A DNA stretch of 37,508 nt from Candidatus Kaiserbacteria bacterium (GCA_016867375.1 VGJQ01000010.1:1-37508), one strand, 5' to 3'; positions 15,026 to 24,244 are shown, counted from the stretch's first letter. Program-made: numbers and translations. Notes: generated by a model from the sequence alone, not told the origin.

Positions 15026-16027
15026 TTAGGCAAGCAAAATGTGCTTACCGGCCGACTTCATCATTTCGTCGCGAAGGGTGTACACCTCCACCTGGTCGCC
15101 TTGTTGAGCGACTACGGCGACATACGCCCCCGTATTGAGGCCGGCTTTGGCCGCCGCGCGGATGGCGTCGGTCGAAGCGAAGAGAAGAACCTCAAAGGCT
15201 CCTTTCGCGGTGTCGATGAACGATATCCGCATCGGTTTCGTCACCGAAACCTTCGCGGCCTCCGGACACTGCGTCGTGACCGGCTTCACTCCATACCGCT
15301 GGGGATTGCGACCATGCTCTTTGACGACACGGAACCACTCCCGTGCGTCGCCAATCTTGCCATCCGCGCCGATCGGATCATCGACGATGACAGCATAAGC
15401 GCCGTTACCGAGTGAAGACCACTCCTTCTCGGTCACCGGAATGCCCGAGAGCTTCTTTCCATCCGCCGCATAGACGACGATGGCCGACCTCGAACGGATC
15501 GCTTTGATCCGCTCTTGGCGTGCCGCCTGACGCACTTCAGCTTCTACAGCCTGACGCGCTTCCTCGTCTTCGCGCCGACGAGCCTCGTCGAAATCGAAGA
15601 GTTTCTGTTCGATTTCGGTGAGCTTAACCTTCTTCTTGAGGAAGTCGGCCGCAGCCCTTTTGAGGTCGATGGTCACCCGCAGATCGTGCTGCTTGCTGCC
15701 GCTGAGCGATGAAAGCGGAATGACCCGCTCGACCGCGCCGCTGCCGCTGCCACAGAGAGCGACCACAACCGCCTCGTCCGCTTTCGCGAGCAAGCCGACG
15801 CCATGGAAATTCTCTTTCTTGAAGGTCCACAATTCCTCCCCCTTGTCGTCAGCGATGCTCGCGACGAGGAAAGGGCGGTCTTGGAAGGCCTTACTGCGAA
15901 TCATGGTCAGGATAAAGACGGCACCGCCGTCTTTGATGGTGACCCTCTCGACCTGATGCGTCGAGGTGTCTTCCGTGTCCCAAGTCAGAAGACCCGGGAA
16001 GGAGAATCGGCTGGTACCGTTGGACAT
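15026..16027 (-). CDS. Soluble protein of unknown function with a charged central helix
   Basis: The 333-residue product has no signal peptide or membrane helix. The N-terminal part (about 1-125) looks beta-rich (FSFPGLLTWDTEDTS, RVTIKDGGAVFILTM, LVASIADDKGEELWTFKK). A highly charged helix follows at about 135-178 (FDEARRREDEEARQAVEAEV). The C-terminal half has KKLSGIPVTEKEWSSLGNGAYAVIVDD, then a short SPOR- or PilZ-like-sized segment that I cannot assign. I recognise no family. The start is well fixed by AGGAGG at 16033-16038, 5 nt before the ATG. It has its own terminator, so it is probably a single-gene unit. Confidence 0.8.
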   Translation of the reverse strand: MSNGTSRFSFPGLLTWDTEDTSTHQVERVTIKDGGAVFILTMIRSKAFQDRPFLVASIADDKGEELWTFKKENFHGVGLLAKADEAVVVALCGSGSGAVERVIPLSSLSGSKQHDLRVTIDLKRAAADFLKKKVKLTEIEQKLFDFDEARRREDEEARQAVEAEVRQAARQERIKAIRSRSAIVVYAADGKKLSGIPVTEKEWSSLGNGAYAVIVDDPIGADGKIGDAREWFRVVKEHGRNPQRYGVKPVTTQCPEAAKVSVTKPMRISFIDTAKGAFEVLLFASTDAIRAAAKAGLNTGAYVAVVAQQGDQVEVYTLRDEMMKSAGKHILLA

Positions 16028-16057
16028 GTTCGCCTCCTAAGCGATGTTTGATAGTAA

Positions 16058-16334
<277 letters not shown>

Positions 16335-16336
<2 letters not shown>

Positions 16337-16366
16337 AAGCCAAGCGTCGCTGGGCTTTTTGTGTTT
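16335..16366 (+). terminator. Terminator directly after the flavoprotein stump
   Basis: AAAAGCC (16335-16341) pairs with GGCTTTT (16353-16359), enclosing AGCG/CGCT. It is followed by TGTGTTTG and overlaps the TAA stop of the stump. Confidence 0.7.
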
Positions 16367-16387
16367 GTGGTATAACGAATATAAGGC

Positions 16388-16441
16388 GTAATCCGTAAGG
16401 CGACGCCTTACGGAGTAGTAAGGTGACGCCTTACGGATTAC
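16388..16441. repeat. Nested palindromes with GTAAGGCG arms
   Basis: Outer 15-bp arms GTAATCCGTAAGGCG (16388-16402) pair with 16427-16441. Inside lie two overlapping palindromes centred on A: TCCGTAAGGCG-A at 16392-16414 and GTAAGG-type at 16418-16434. The layout (odd-length palindrome around a central A) resembles the AAGTC-core family but the sequence is unrelated. Confidence 0.75.
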
Positions 16442-16450
16442 TCAGGTAGC

Positions 16451-16478
16451 AGAAGTCCGCGCGGTAGCGCGGACTTCT
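16451..16478 (-). terminator. Perfect hairpin downstream of the small membrane protein gene
   Basis: A 12-bp perfect stem (AGAAGTCCGCGC, loop GGTA on the plus strand) lies 19 bp after the stop codon of the gene at 16497. No T-tract follows on either strand, so termination is uncertain. Confidence 0.4.
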
Positions 16479-16496
16479 TGCGACGCGCACTACACG

Positions 16497-16808
16497 TTAC
16501 TGGAGTAATTCAGTATCAATTTGACCAAGCTCAGCATCGAGGGTGTCGGTCGAGAGCGCTTCGATCTCGGCAGCGACTAGGTCGGCCTCTGCCGAAACCT
16601 GCGCCTGCGTGACCTCGCCAGCCTGCTCTTGCGATGCCGATGGCGGCATGATCATAACCCAGTAGAGAGCAGCCGCAGCGACAATGATCACGATTGCAAC
16701 AAGAACCATCCACACATATGAGTGCGAGGGTTCAGGTGCAGGCGTCGGCGGCATGGTCGGAGTCGACATGGCTGGCTGCGGAGAAGATGAAATATCGGTT
16801 GGTTCCAT
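16497..16808 (-). CDS. Small membrane-anchored protein with acidic tail, module copy 2
   Basis: The 103-residue product has a Pro/Thr/Ser-rich N-terminus of about 30 residues. One transmembrane helix follows (about 33-53, VWMVLVAIVIIVAAAALYWVM), and then an acidic tail with SAEADLVAAEIEAL and LDAELGQIDTELLQ. The tail matches that of the gene at 12782 in composition and in the EADL and ID-T-L pattern. It follows the coiled-coil gene by 24 nt. In copy 1 the gene order is the opposite. Confidence 0.8.
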   Translation of the reverse strand: MEPTDISSSPQPAMSTPTMPPTPAPEPSHSYVWMVLVAIVIIVAAAALYWVMIMPPSASQEQAGEVTQAQVSAEADLVAAEIEALSTDTLDAELGQIDTELLQ

Positions 16809-16832
16809 AGAGATGATAGAGATTAGGAGATG

Positions 16833-17816
16833 TTAATTAGTTGCTGTCGATGTAGTAGTAGGAGCGGGACGTAATGCACGCACCAACGGTATCACATCCA
16901 TAAGGGCTTGGCGCGCAGCGCGAATCTTGGCACTCACATCCTGCACTGAAGCGCGGACAGCCTCAAATGCGGCCTTCGGATCACTGCTTACGGTCATAGA
17001 GGCGTACTGTGTCTTGGCGGTGTCCAGGGCTGTGACGGCTTCCGCGATCTTCCCGGTCGCCGTATCGAGTGAAGCCTGTGCAGCAGCTGTATCAGCACCG
17101 GATGCAGCAGCACGATCAATGATGCCATCAAGCTTGGTAGCGAGATCGTTGAGTCGACCTATGGCATCTTCAAGCTTTTCGACCATGGCGGAGAAGAATT
17201 GCTCGATATTTTCGCCCTTGCGTTCGCCGAGCTTCTCCTTGAGTGCATCGCGACGCTCTTGTGCTCCCTCTTTGAAGGCTTCACGTTTCTGCATCAGCAC
17301 GGCTTTTACTTCCCCGCGCCTCGCTTTAAAAGCATTCTGTAATTCTTCGCGCTTTTCCATCATAGTGTCTTTGATATCTGCGCGCTTTTCTTGCATGTGG
17401 GTCTTTATATCCTCGCGCTTCATCTGCATGGTGTCTTTGATTTCGTCACGCTTTTCTTGCATGTTGGTCTTTACGGTCTCACGCTTTTCCTGGATATTGG
17501 TCTTTATATCCTCGCGCTTCATCTGCATCGTGTCTTTCACTTCGGTACGCTTGTCTTGCATGTTTTGCTTGGCAGTATCGACATGCTCTCGCATCTCCTG
17601 CCGTACCGCGTCTGCTTTTTCCCTTAATGCCGGGCGTACCGGAGGCTTCTGACCAGGTGACGGCGGCATACCGCTTCCTGTGGGAGCTGAGCCACCGGTC
17701 GGGACCGTCCCCGTATCGGTATGCGCATACGCCGCTTGTGCGAAGAAAAGCGCCGACATGAGCAGGGCAAGCGCGGCGAGCCGGATCGCCGTGTGCTCGT
17801 TCGTAGTGGATATCAT
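16833..17816 (-). CDS. Exported protein with long 11-residue-repeat coiled coil, module copy 2
   Basis: The 327-residue product has a signal peptide (about 1-32, LAALALLMSALFFAQAAYA) and a Pro/Gly linker. About 140 residues of near-regular repeats follow, of the type DTMQMKREDIKT / NMQEKRETVK. A 22-residue double unit (MQMKREDIKT plus MQEKR) occurs twice almost exactly. The C-terminal domain (KLDGIIDRAAASGADTAAAQASL) is shared with the gene at 11941, and both end in a Thr-rich tail. Eleven-residue amphipathic repeats usually form extended or membrane-surface helices. ATG at 17816 was chosen because the frame upstream adds 18 residues that do not fit a signal peptide. Function unknown. Confidence 0.85.
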   Translation of the reverse strand: MISTTNEHTAIRLAALALLMSALFFAQAAYAHTDTGTVPTGGSAPTGSGMPPSPGQKPPVRPALREKADAVRQEMREHVDTAKQNMQDKRTEVKDTMQMKREDIKTNIQEKRETVKTNMQEKRDEIKDTMQMKREDIKTHMQEKRADIKDTMMEKREELQNAFKARRGEVKAVLMQKREAFKEGAQERRDALKEKLGERKGENIEQFFSAMVEKLEDAIGRLNDLATKLDGIIDRAAASGADTAAAQASLDTATGKIAEAVTALDTAKTQYASMTVSSDPKAAFEAVRASVQDVSAKIRAARQALMDVIPLVRALRPAPTTTSTATN

Positions 17817-17892
17817 ATGATTATTCGTGCTGCTATTTAATATGATGTCAGCATAACACCCCTCTGACACGTCTCTGTGATATTATCCCCAT

Positions 17893-20800
17893 CTATTTAA
17901 GCATTTCCGTACTGTCCGGGCTCCTGCCCGTCCGCACGATCAGATCCGTGCGATATCGGACATCCTCAGCAAAAACCTTCGATGAGGCGAAGCGTTTGGT
18001 CGGGACATCGGTGCGCGGTATGACAAAGGTAAAATTGCGCTCGGCTTTGGGATTGGCACTCGACCGCTTGGTCGTCGCAGCGGCACGCTCGTAGACATCT
18101 TCTCTATCAAGCCTTTTGAGCATCTCTGAATAGGTCTTATCAAAATCCGACAACCGCTTGATTTCGTCATCTATGACTTTACGACGTTGGCTGGCACCTT
18201 TCTCTTTGGAGCCCTTGGACTCTCCGTGCATGTCTTTGAGTACCTCTATCTCGGCGCGCGCGACACCGATACGCAAGCGTATGTGCCCGCGCGCCGCATC
18301 GCGGAAGACGCTGCGTGCGTCGGCAGGCATCGCCGCGAGCTGCTTGAATACGTCGCGCGCATCGCCTTCCTCAGCCTTAGCCACCGCACCTTTGAGCACA
18401 CTGCTTTGTGCTTCGGAAATGCCTGGTGCGATGAGATCCGCAAAGCGCTCCTGCATTTTTGAACTCGTCGCGAGAAGCTCAAGGAAGTGCTGGAATGATT
18501 TAATCTCTTCGACCGATCCGGCATACGGACCAGGACTGACAGCCTCCTTCAGCACATACGCGGTACGCTGACCTATGGTCGGAGCTTCGGCAAGTGTCGC
18601 CGGAAACGAGTCTTCTGCCGCAAGACGAAGCGCCGCATGCAGTGTACTGAAGCTCATAGGGGGCATCTGATCGAAGAGGGGAAGCGAGCGGAGCGTGTCG
18701 TTGAGCGAACGCTGGAGATTCTTGACCACGCCAATTTCTGCCTTGAGGAGTTTTTCTTCAAAATCGGGTGCTGCCTTGTCGAGCAGTTTGTTGACACGGC
18801 GGACCGCCGGTATCGCACCGAGCAATACGCCCAAAATCGCACCGGCGATCGCGCCGCTCAATACCCCGCCCCCGAGGACGACAGCCTCGGACTCATGGGT
18901 GCGCAAAATCTCTTCTGTCTTTTCTTTCGGCAATTCTTTCCACGCATTTTTATCAAAATGCACTGATTCAGGCGGCAGTGTGCCGTGCATGATGAGATTC
19001 CAGGCGTCGGGCTTGAGTGTGATACGCGCACCTCCGTCGATCTTCTGTTCGCCGTTGATCCAGAGACGAACTTCATTACCAAGAGCGGCCGGATCCCATG
19101 GTTTTTCAGTGATTGTCGTTTTTTCGGTCTTGTGATTATTTTCGACTATCAATTTTCCCTCTTTTGCCGCAATCTCAAGCGCGAGTTTACCGAGATCAGC
19201 ATCGGACATACTGTTGATTTGGTCGGGGGTCTGTGCGCGCACTTTTCCTAAAAGACGCTCGAGTACACCTCCTTCGGGCGTATCCTGGACTTTTTGCGTA
19301 TGCTCCCGCTGTGAAGCGCTGACAGGCTGTGTGCGTTCATACATATGTGCCTCTGCGCCGACCAATTCGACATGGTAGCCGCGCCAGCGCGCAATCTGGA
19401 ATTCAAACCATTGCTTGGTGTGCTCCCATTTCTTTCCACCCGGAACAAAGCGATCCATCAGTGAATGGATCGATCCTGCCGCGGCTTCATTGGGCACCGC
19501 AGCAGCCTGATGATCGGCGAGTTCGGTGATGAAGCGGGCAAGCTGTTCCATGTCGGAGACATCGAGATTCACGCTCGGACTCACCATATCGACGGATGCG
19601 CCGGCGACCTTGAGCGCTTCGCCCATTGTCGCAAATAAATGTTGTATAGGGCCGACGAGCTTATCCTGCGCAGCCTTGTCGATCTGTGTACGCGCTTCGA
19701 TGATAGCGCGCACATGCGGCATCATGATCTCCGGATCGATGGGTGCGACCCCTTCAATGCTGCGCCAGAAAGTGCCCCAATAATCCTCTCCCTGAACACG
19801 AATGGTATGCGCCTGCCGCAGCGCGACTTCCTGATGCGCGCTGATATCGGCAAAGACCGGCGAGGCCATGAAGCTCTTGATGATTTCGTGCATTTTCTTT
19901 TCGAGCGACATGGATCCCGCGAGTCCCATCTTGTCGCGGATCGCTTGCACATACGCTTCGGTCGTCGGGTGATCTCCTGCCAGCTTTCGAAGCCGCTCAC
20001 ACGTATCTGCGGGATATGCAGACAACGGCGGCAATTCTTTCAAATCGCCCGTATACAGTGCTTGCTTGAATTTAGCCGCAATCCCGTGCCCGAGCTCTTT
20101 GGGCTGATTGAATACGAGCCGCTGCGTAAGCGCGGGGTCAAGCCCGGCAGCTTCGAAGAGTGTGCGGAGTTCGGTGATGAAACCCTGCTTTTCGGTGTCC
20201 GACCATGGTACATACACGCGGTCTTCTCCACTGCGCGTCTTTTTGGTCGCCTCGGTGCGTTTGCCCTCTTCGATCTTCTGCGCGATTTCGAGGATCTTGT
20301 CGGGCACACGAGCAAATGCATCAAGATTTTTGCGGAATTGCTCTTGCTTCGATGCAAAACGATCGAGTGGGTCGACGACACCCCCTGCAGCACGTTCGGA
20401 TTGCAGGGTCTTACTGATCGTATCCTGGCTGACACTTATCGTCGCAGCCGGTGTGGCAAGCAGAAGCGCGACGCCGCCGGCGCGGATGGCGTTGTCCCTG
20501 ATCGACCCCCACTCTTTTCCCCCGAGCCATTTGAGGACATTGGCCTCCGTGCTCGCATTGACGACACCGACACCAAGACCCGCGACGATGTACGTCGCGA
20601 TGTGCCCGACGGACCCCGGTGTGATCTCGATGCCTGCCGACTGCAAGATATTGGTCGCGACGAGTGAAATGAGTCCTGCCTCAGCAAGCACTTTTACACC
20701 CTCTAGCTTGGGTCGAATATGCATTAAGGGCGCATGTTTCGCATAGCTCCCCATAGCAGGCGGCAAATCCTTTACCGCGCGTCCGATATCTGCAAGAATC

Positions 20801-21093
20801 GTGCGGACTTCTGGATCAATCTCTCCTTTGGAAGTATATTTCTCACGCAAAATTGAGGCGGCGCGCTCGATCAGGCCCTTGATCGAATCCGCTGTGCTGC
20901 GCTCGATGGATTCCTGAGGGTGCTCGGCTTTTGCAGCTTCTATCGCCGCGCGCAGCTGCACGCGTCGCTCTGGAGCGACATTTGATTCAGATGATGGTGG
21001 CGCGTCCTGTCTCGGAACATCAGGAGGAGTCTCCGTTCGTTTCGGCCTTTGATGCCTTTCTTTGTCATGCAGATGTCGTGGTCGCTCGTTCAC
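17893..21093 (-). CDS. Giant (1066-residue) membrane protein of unknown function
   Basis: The first 130 residues are charged and Pro-rich, then helical. Three hydrophobic segments follow at about 133-153, 161-181 and 202-220. A large soluble region spans about 230-735 with motifs such as RVYVPWSDTEKQGFITELRTLFEAAG, EDYWGTFWRSIEGVAPIDPEIM and RFVPGGKKWEHTKQWFEFQIARWRGYH. A Gly/Ala/Leu membrane segment lies at about 736-763 (VVLGGGVLSGAIAGAILGVLLGAI). The C-terminal part (about 300 residues) is helical and basic. There is no signal peptide, so the N-terminus is probably cytoplasmic. I recognise no family; large proteins of this kind occur in many CPR genomes. The stop lies 76 bp before the start of the coiled-coil gene, so they may be co-transcribed. 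Confidence 0.85.
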   Translation of the reverse strand: MNERPRHLHDKERHQRPKRTETPPDVPRQDAPPSSESNVAPERRVQLRAAIEAAKAEHPQESIERSTADSIKGLIERAASILREKYTSKGEIDPEVRTILADIGRAVKDLPPAMGSYAKHAPLMHIRPKLEGVKVLAEAGLISLVATNILQSAGIEITPGSVGHIATYIVAGLGVGVVNASTEANVLKWLGGKEWGSIRDNAIRAGGVALLLATPAATISVSQDTISKTLQSERAAGGVVDPLDRFASKQEQFRKNLDAFARVPDKILEIAQKIEEGKRTEATKKTRSGEDRVYVPWSDTEKQGFITELRTLFEAAGLDPALTQRLVFNQPKELGHGIAAKFKQALYTGDLKELPPLSAYPADTCERLRKLAGDHPTTEAYVQAIRDKMGLAGSMSLEKKMHEIIKSFMASPVFADISAHQEVALRQAHTIRVQGEDYWGTFWRSIEGVAPIDPEIMMPHVRAIIEARTQIDKAAQDKLVGPIQHLFATMGEALKVAGASVDMVSPSVNLDVSDMEQLARFITELADHQAAAVPNEAAAGSIHSLMDRFVPGGKKWEHTKQWFEFQIARWRGYHVELVGAEAHMYERTQPVSASQREHTQKVQDTPEGGVLERLLGKVRAQTPDQINSMSDADLGKLALEIAAKEGKLIVENNHKTEKTTITEKPWDPAALGNEVRLWINGEQKIDGGARITLKPDAWNLIMHGTLPPESVHFDKNAWKELPKEKTEEILRTHESEAVVLGGGVLSGAIAGAILGVLLGAIPAVRRVNKLLDKAAPDFEEKLLKAEIGVVKNLQRSLNDTLRSLPLFDQMPPMSFSTLHAALRLAAEDSFPATLAEAPTIGQRTAYVLKEAVSPGPYAGSVEEIKSFQHFLELLATSSKMQERFADLIAPGISEAQSSVLKGAVAKAEEGDARDVFKQLAAMPADARSVFRDAARGHIRLRIGVARAEIEVLKDMHGESKGSKEKGASQRRKVIDDEIKRLSDFDKTYSEMLKRLDREDVYERAAATTKRSSANPKAERNFTFVIPRTDVPTKRFASSKVFAEDVRYRTDLIVRTGRSPDSTEMLK

Positions 21094-21195
21094 ACGGCAA
21101 TTATACAGCGCTCACGTGCGCAGTGAAATACACACTATGTGATATGGGGAGAACAGGGGGGCACCGCTTCTGGAGATCATACCCCTACCAACCGT

Positions 21196-21233
21196 ATATG
21201 CTATCGACGCGCTATAGCGACAAAATAGCATAT
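21196..21233. repeat. 38-bp double cruciform repeat, copy 1
   Basis: Outer arms ATATGCTAT (21196-21204) and ATAGCATAT (21225-21233) enclose the palindrome CGCTATAGCG (21210-21219). It has the same length and layout as 25781-25818. The intergenic stretch 21094-21310 around it shows no convincing gene. Confidence 0.8.
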
Positions 21234-21310
21234 GCATACCCTTATCATTTTGAGGACACTGAGAATACTCCACGGCTGCTGGGATGGATCGATGAGTCGG
21301 ACGCCTTTAT

Positions 21311-21455
21311 TTAGGTCCCGTTCATAAGGCTCACTTTTGCATACATGACTTTTGGTCGTGTATGCAAGTGTGCACTTATAAGTTCAACACAAAATGAACG
21401 GGCCCATAAGTGTAGTCCACACATAACGGGTACGTTATGTGTGGACAAGCCCTTA
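21311..21455 (+). repeat. Palindromic element, copy E (long form, 145 bp)
   Basis: Left end TTAGGTCCCGTTCAT, nested GCATACATGAC hairpin, outer hairpin closed by ATGAACGGG, GTAG, second hairpin GTCCACACATAACG/CGTTATGTGTGGAC, right end AAGCCCTTA. The terminal TTA is the TAA stop of the gene at 21453. This copy is close to the consensus. Confidence 0.92.
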
Positions 21456-22559
21456 TTGATACTGGATGAATACGGGGCGTGGGGAGAGCTTGAGGAGATC
21501 TTGCGGAGTGAGGAGCTGTGTAGAGGGCGGCTTCATGTCGTTTTTATAGAAAATCTTGAATCCGGTAAATTGCACCGGCTCAGGCGCCACGAATGCATTA
21601 TAGGTGCCGATTTTGTTCTCCGGCGGGCCCCAGCCGTCCATATCGATCACGATTTGCACTTCGGGCAGCGGCTTGATCTGCTTGTAATTGGTGACCATGT
21701 CGCGCGTGAAGCGATGCACGACGAGGACTTTGGGTGGGAGATTGTGCTCTCGGACGAGCCGCGCGAGATACTCCGCCGCCCAATTGATGTCTGATGCATC
21801 AAATGTACCGATCACGGTGCCGGGCCTGCCGCCACGCTTCATGGAAAACTCCGGATCGATCGCCAAATGCACCTCCGGCATCTTGAAGTAGTCCTCATAG
21901 ATAGGCAGCTCGGTCTGTAGATTGCTCAAGCCGACTTGGATGTCCAGGATCACGATGCCGTCGACTTCCCGCGCGAGATCGAGCGCATGATCGATCTGAT
22001 CATCGGGCATGCGCAAGCGATACTTGCCGTCCTTACCCGCGCTCTCCTGCGCCGTGATCGCGATGTAGTCGATTGCAGGCATGATAGGGGTCGAAGGATC
22101 GGCAGCTTCCCACCGCGCGATCTCGCTGCGGAGCTTGGCAAGCATCTCTTCGCGCGGGTATTCGCCCAAGACACCCATGCCTTTGGAGTAGAAATTGCCG
22201 TAGTATGCAAGGATGCGCTTGAACGGGAGGATGGCACCGGGATTGGGATAGGCTGTCTGTACTGGCCAGAGCGAAGGGGTCGAGCTCGCTGTCGAAGATG
22301 CCGTCGGTGGGAGATTGGCGAGCGCGAGCATGCGCGCATCGTAGTCGGCTATGTCAAGAGGCGGCAGTGAGGGCGCTTTCACCGTGAATATCTCATTCGT
22401 CTCGGCTTCAGCTGATCGATAGTGCAAAAAAGGCGCACCCGGGTAGAAGAGGATGTATCCGATCACGAGCACGACAAGCCCCGTGGATATGCCGCCCGCA
22501 AAAAAGAGGAGTCGTCGCTCCCCTTCGGTATAGTCTCTGTATCGGCGGCGTTTGGACAT
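21453..22559 (-). CDS. Exported TIM-barrel-like (putative glycoside hydrolase-like) protein
   Basis: The 368-residue product has a basic N-terminus, one signal anchor (about 17-40, LLFFAGGISTGLVVLVIGYILFY) and a linker rich in Ser/Thr/Pro. A domain from about 112 onward shows alternating strands and helices: ILAYYGNFYSKGMGVLGEY, IMPAIDYIAITAQ, GIVILDIQVG, EVHLAIDPEFSM, VLVVHRFT, QIVIDMDG, and FTGFKIFYKND. This pattern and the HLAIDPEFSM motif resemble putative glycoside hydrolase-type barrels in envelope proteins of Gram-positive bacteria; activity is not demonstrated. The start is supported by CAGGAG 7 nt upstream of ATG. Its TAA stop is supplied by element copy E. Confidence 0.75.
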   Translation of the reverse strand: MSKRRRYRDYTEGERRLLFFAGGISTGLVVLVIGYILFYPGAPFLHYRSAEAETNEIFTVKAPSLPPLDIADYDARMLALANLPPTASSTASSTPSLWPVQTAYPNPGAILPFKRILAYYGNFYSKGMGVLGEYPREEMLAKLRSEIARWEAADPSTPIMPAIDYIAITAQESAGKDGKYRLRMPDDQIDHALDLAREVDGIVILDIQVGLSNLQTELPIYEDYFKMPEVHLAIDPEFSMKRGGRPGTVIGTFDASDINWAAEYLARLVREHNLPPKVLVVHRFTRDMVTNYKQIKPLPEVQIVIDMDGWGPPENKIGTYNAFVAPEPVQFTGFKIFYKNDMKPPSTQLLTPQDLLKLSPRPVFIQYQ

Positions 22560-22647
22560 ATCGTACTCCTGTAATCCTCGAGTCTGTGTATTCTATCACG
22601 GACACCTCCATCGCAGCGAACGGAATACCCCATCGATACGGCGTGCA

Positions 22648-23487
22648 TCAGGCGCGCCAGATGCTCAAGCGTGTATGCAAAAGCGTGTATGCAAATGCGA
22701 CGAGGAAGAGCATGCTCTGGATAAAGACGATGGAGCCGCCCGTCGACACGTCGAGATAATAGCTCGTATATGCTCCGATGACCGAGCTTACGACGCTCAC
22801 GCAGACGGCGATCGCGAGCATAGCAGGAAAGCGCTTGGTCAGGAGGAATGCCGTCGAGCCCGGCGTGATGAGCATCGCGATCACGAGGATAATACCGACC
22901 GTCTGCAGAGATGCCGTGATCGTAATGGCAAGCAATACCAGGAGTGCATAGTGGACGAGCGTGGTCGAAATGCCGATCGATTGCGCATGGATCGGATCAA
23001 AGCAATACAAAAGAAGTGTCCGCCGGAATGCGAGCACCACGAGAGCGACAGCGCCCGCTGCGATCATGGTGTAGAGCGCCGCTGCATCGGAAATCCCGAG
23101 CACATATCCGAAGAGGACATGCATGAGATCGACCGAGCTGACCGTGCGCGATATGAGGATGAGTCCAAACGCAAAAAGCGTCGTAAAGACGATACCCATG
23201 ACCGCATCTTCCTTGATTTTGGTATTGCTCTTGACCACACCGATGATAAAGACCGCGAGAAGCGCAAAGACGAACGCACCGATCGAATACGGGATACCGA
23301 TGATATAGGCTAAGACGACGCCGGGAAGCACGGCATGCGAGATCGCATCCCCCAGGAGCGACCAGCCCTTGAGAATGAGAAAACACGAGAGGATCGCGCA
23401 GACAGCGCCCACCGCCGCCGAGACCATGATCGCCTTAGTCATGAAGGCATATTGCAACGGCTCCAAAATGAGTGTGAGTATATCCAT
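22648..23487 (-). CDS. Metal (Mn/Zn-type) ABC transporter permease
   Basis: This is the membrane channel subunit of an ABC-3 family metal importer (ZnuB/MntB/SitC-like). The 279-residue product has about eight to nine transmembrane helices. It includes the family hallmarks GDAISHAVLPGVVLAY, VVLAFRRTLLLYCFDPIHAQSIGI and VGIILVIAMLITPGSTAFLL. ATG at 23487 lies 4 nt after the ATPase stop codon; the longer open frame upstream lies inside the ATPase gene. It is the last gene of the regulator-binding protein-ATPase-permease operon. Confidence 0.93.
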   Translation of the reverse strand: MDILTLILEPLQYAFMTKAIMVSAAVGAVCAILSCFLILKGWSLLGDAISHAVLPGVVLAYIIGIPYSIGAFVFALLAVFIIGVVKSNTKIKEDAVMGIVFTTLFAFGLILISRTVSSVDLMHVLFGYVLGISDAAALYTMIAAGAVALVVLAFRRTLLLYCFDPIHAQSIGISTTLVHYALLVLLAITITASLQTVGIILVIAMLITPGSTAFLLTKRFPAMLAIAVCVSVVSSVIGAYTSYYLDVSTGGSIVFIQSMLFLVAFAYTLLHTRLSIWRA

Positions 23488-23491
23488 ATGA

Positions 23492-24244
23492 TTATTGGGC
23501 AAATCGAATGCGATGTACCATGCCGTCAAATGTTTGAGACACCAGATCACGCGTGAATACTTCGTGCGTCGGTCCGTAGGCGATTACCGTCTTTTTCACG
23601 AGTGCGACATGATCGCAATATTCTGAGAGCGACGTAAGCTCATGCGTCGAGAGTACGATCGTCTTGCCTTCTTCTTTGAGTGTAAGCAGGAGGTCGGTGA
23701 GCGCCTTCTCGCTCTTGGCGTCGATACCAGCAAATGGTTCGTCAAGCAAGAGTATATCGGCACCCTGTGCGAGTGCACGCGCCACAAACACGCGCTTGCG
23801 CTGACCACCAGAAAGCTCTCCGATCTGACGATCTTTGTATTCGTGCATACCGACGCGATGGAGGGCTTGCGAGACTTTGGCCACATCTTCTTCGGAAGGT
23901 GTGCGGAAGATATTTTGGACGCCGTATCGCCCCATCATGACGACGTCGTGGACCGACACAGGGAAATCCCAGTCCACTGTTTCGTTTTGCGGGACGTATG
24001 CGACACAGCCGAGGCGCTGGGCGTCGTGTGTCGAGCGCTCGCACACCTGTACCGTGCCATGAGAAGGCTCCACCAGGCCCATGATCACCTTAAACAACGT
24101 CGATTTGCCCGCGCCGTTCATACCGATCACGCCAGAGAATGTGCCGTGCGGAATACTGATCGATGCGTCGCGCAACGCGGTGAAATCGCGGTATCGTACC
24201 GACACATTGTGTATTTCTATGGCATGTTTCGTCTTGTCGATCAT
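23492..24244 (-). CDS. Metal ABC transporter ATP-binding protein, manganese type
   Basis: The 250-residue ATPase has Walker A GMNGAGKST (about 41-49), the Q-loop VPQNETVDWDFPVSVHDVVMMGRYG that is typical of Mn importers, signature LSGGQ, Walker B ILLLDEP, D-loop GIDAKS and switch His in STHEL. Its ATG overlaps the stop of the binding-protein gene as ATGA, so the two are translationally coupled. It powers metal uptake with the permease encoded 4 nt downstream. Confidence 0.95.
   Translation of the reverse strand: MIDKTKHAIEIHNVSVRYRDFTALRDASISIPHGTFSGVIGMNGAGKSTLFKVIMGLVEPSHGTVQVCERSTHDAQRLGCVAYVPQNETVDWDFPVSVHDVVMMGRYGVQNIFRTPSEEDVAKVSQALHRVGMHEYKDRQIGELSGGQRKRVFVARALAQGADILLLDEPFAGIDAKSEKALTDLLLTLKEEGKTIVLSTHELTSLSEYCDHVALVKKTVIAYGPTHEVFTRDLVSQTFDGMVHRIRFAQ

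Noticed and set aside
19639-20667. A 342-codon plus-strand open frame
   Set aside because: It is wholly antisense to the 1066-residue gene, has low-complexity charged translation and no ribosome-binding site or family.
21144-21314. A 56-codon plus-strand frame whose stop lies in the left end of element copy E
   Set aside because: There is no ribosome-binding site, and its only similarity, to a frame near 25783, comes from the shared palindrome.
22552-23313. A 253-codon plus-strand open frame
   Set aside because: It is antisense to the permease gene and very rich in Asp/Arg/His/Glu, as expected from complemented hydrophobic codons.
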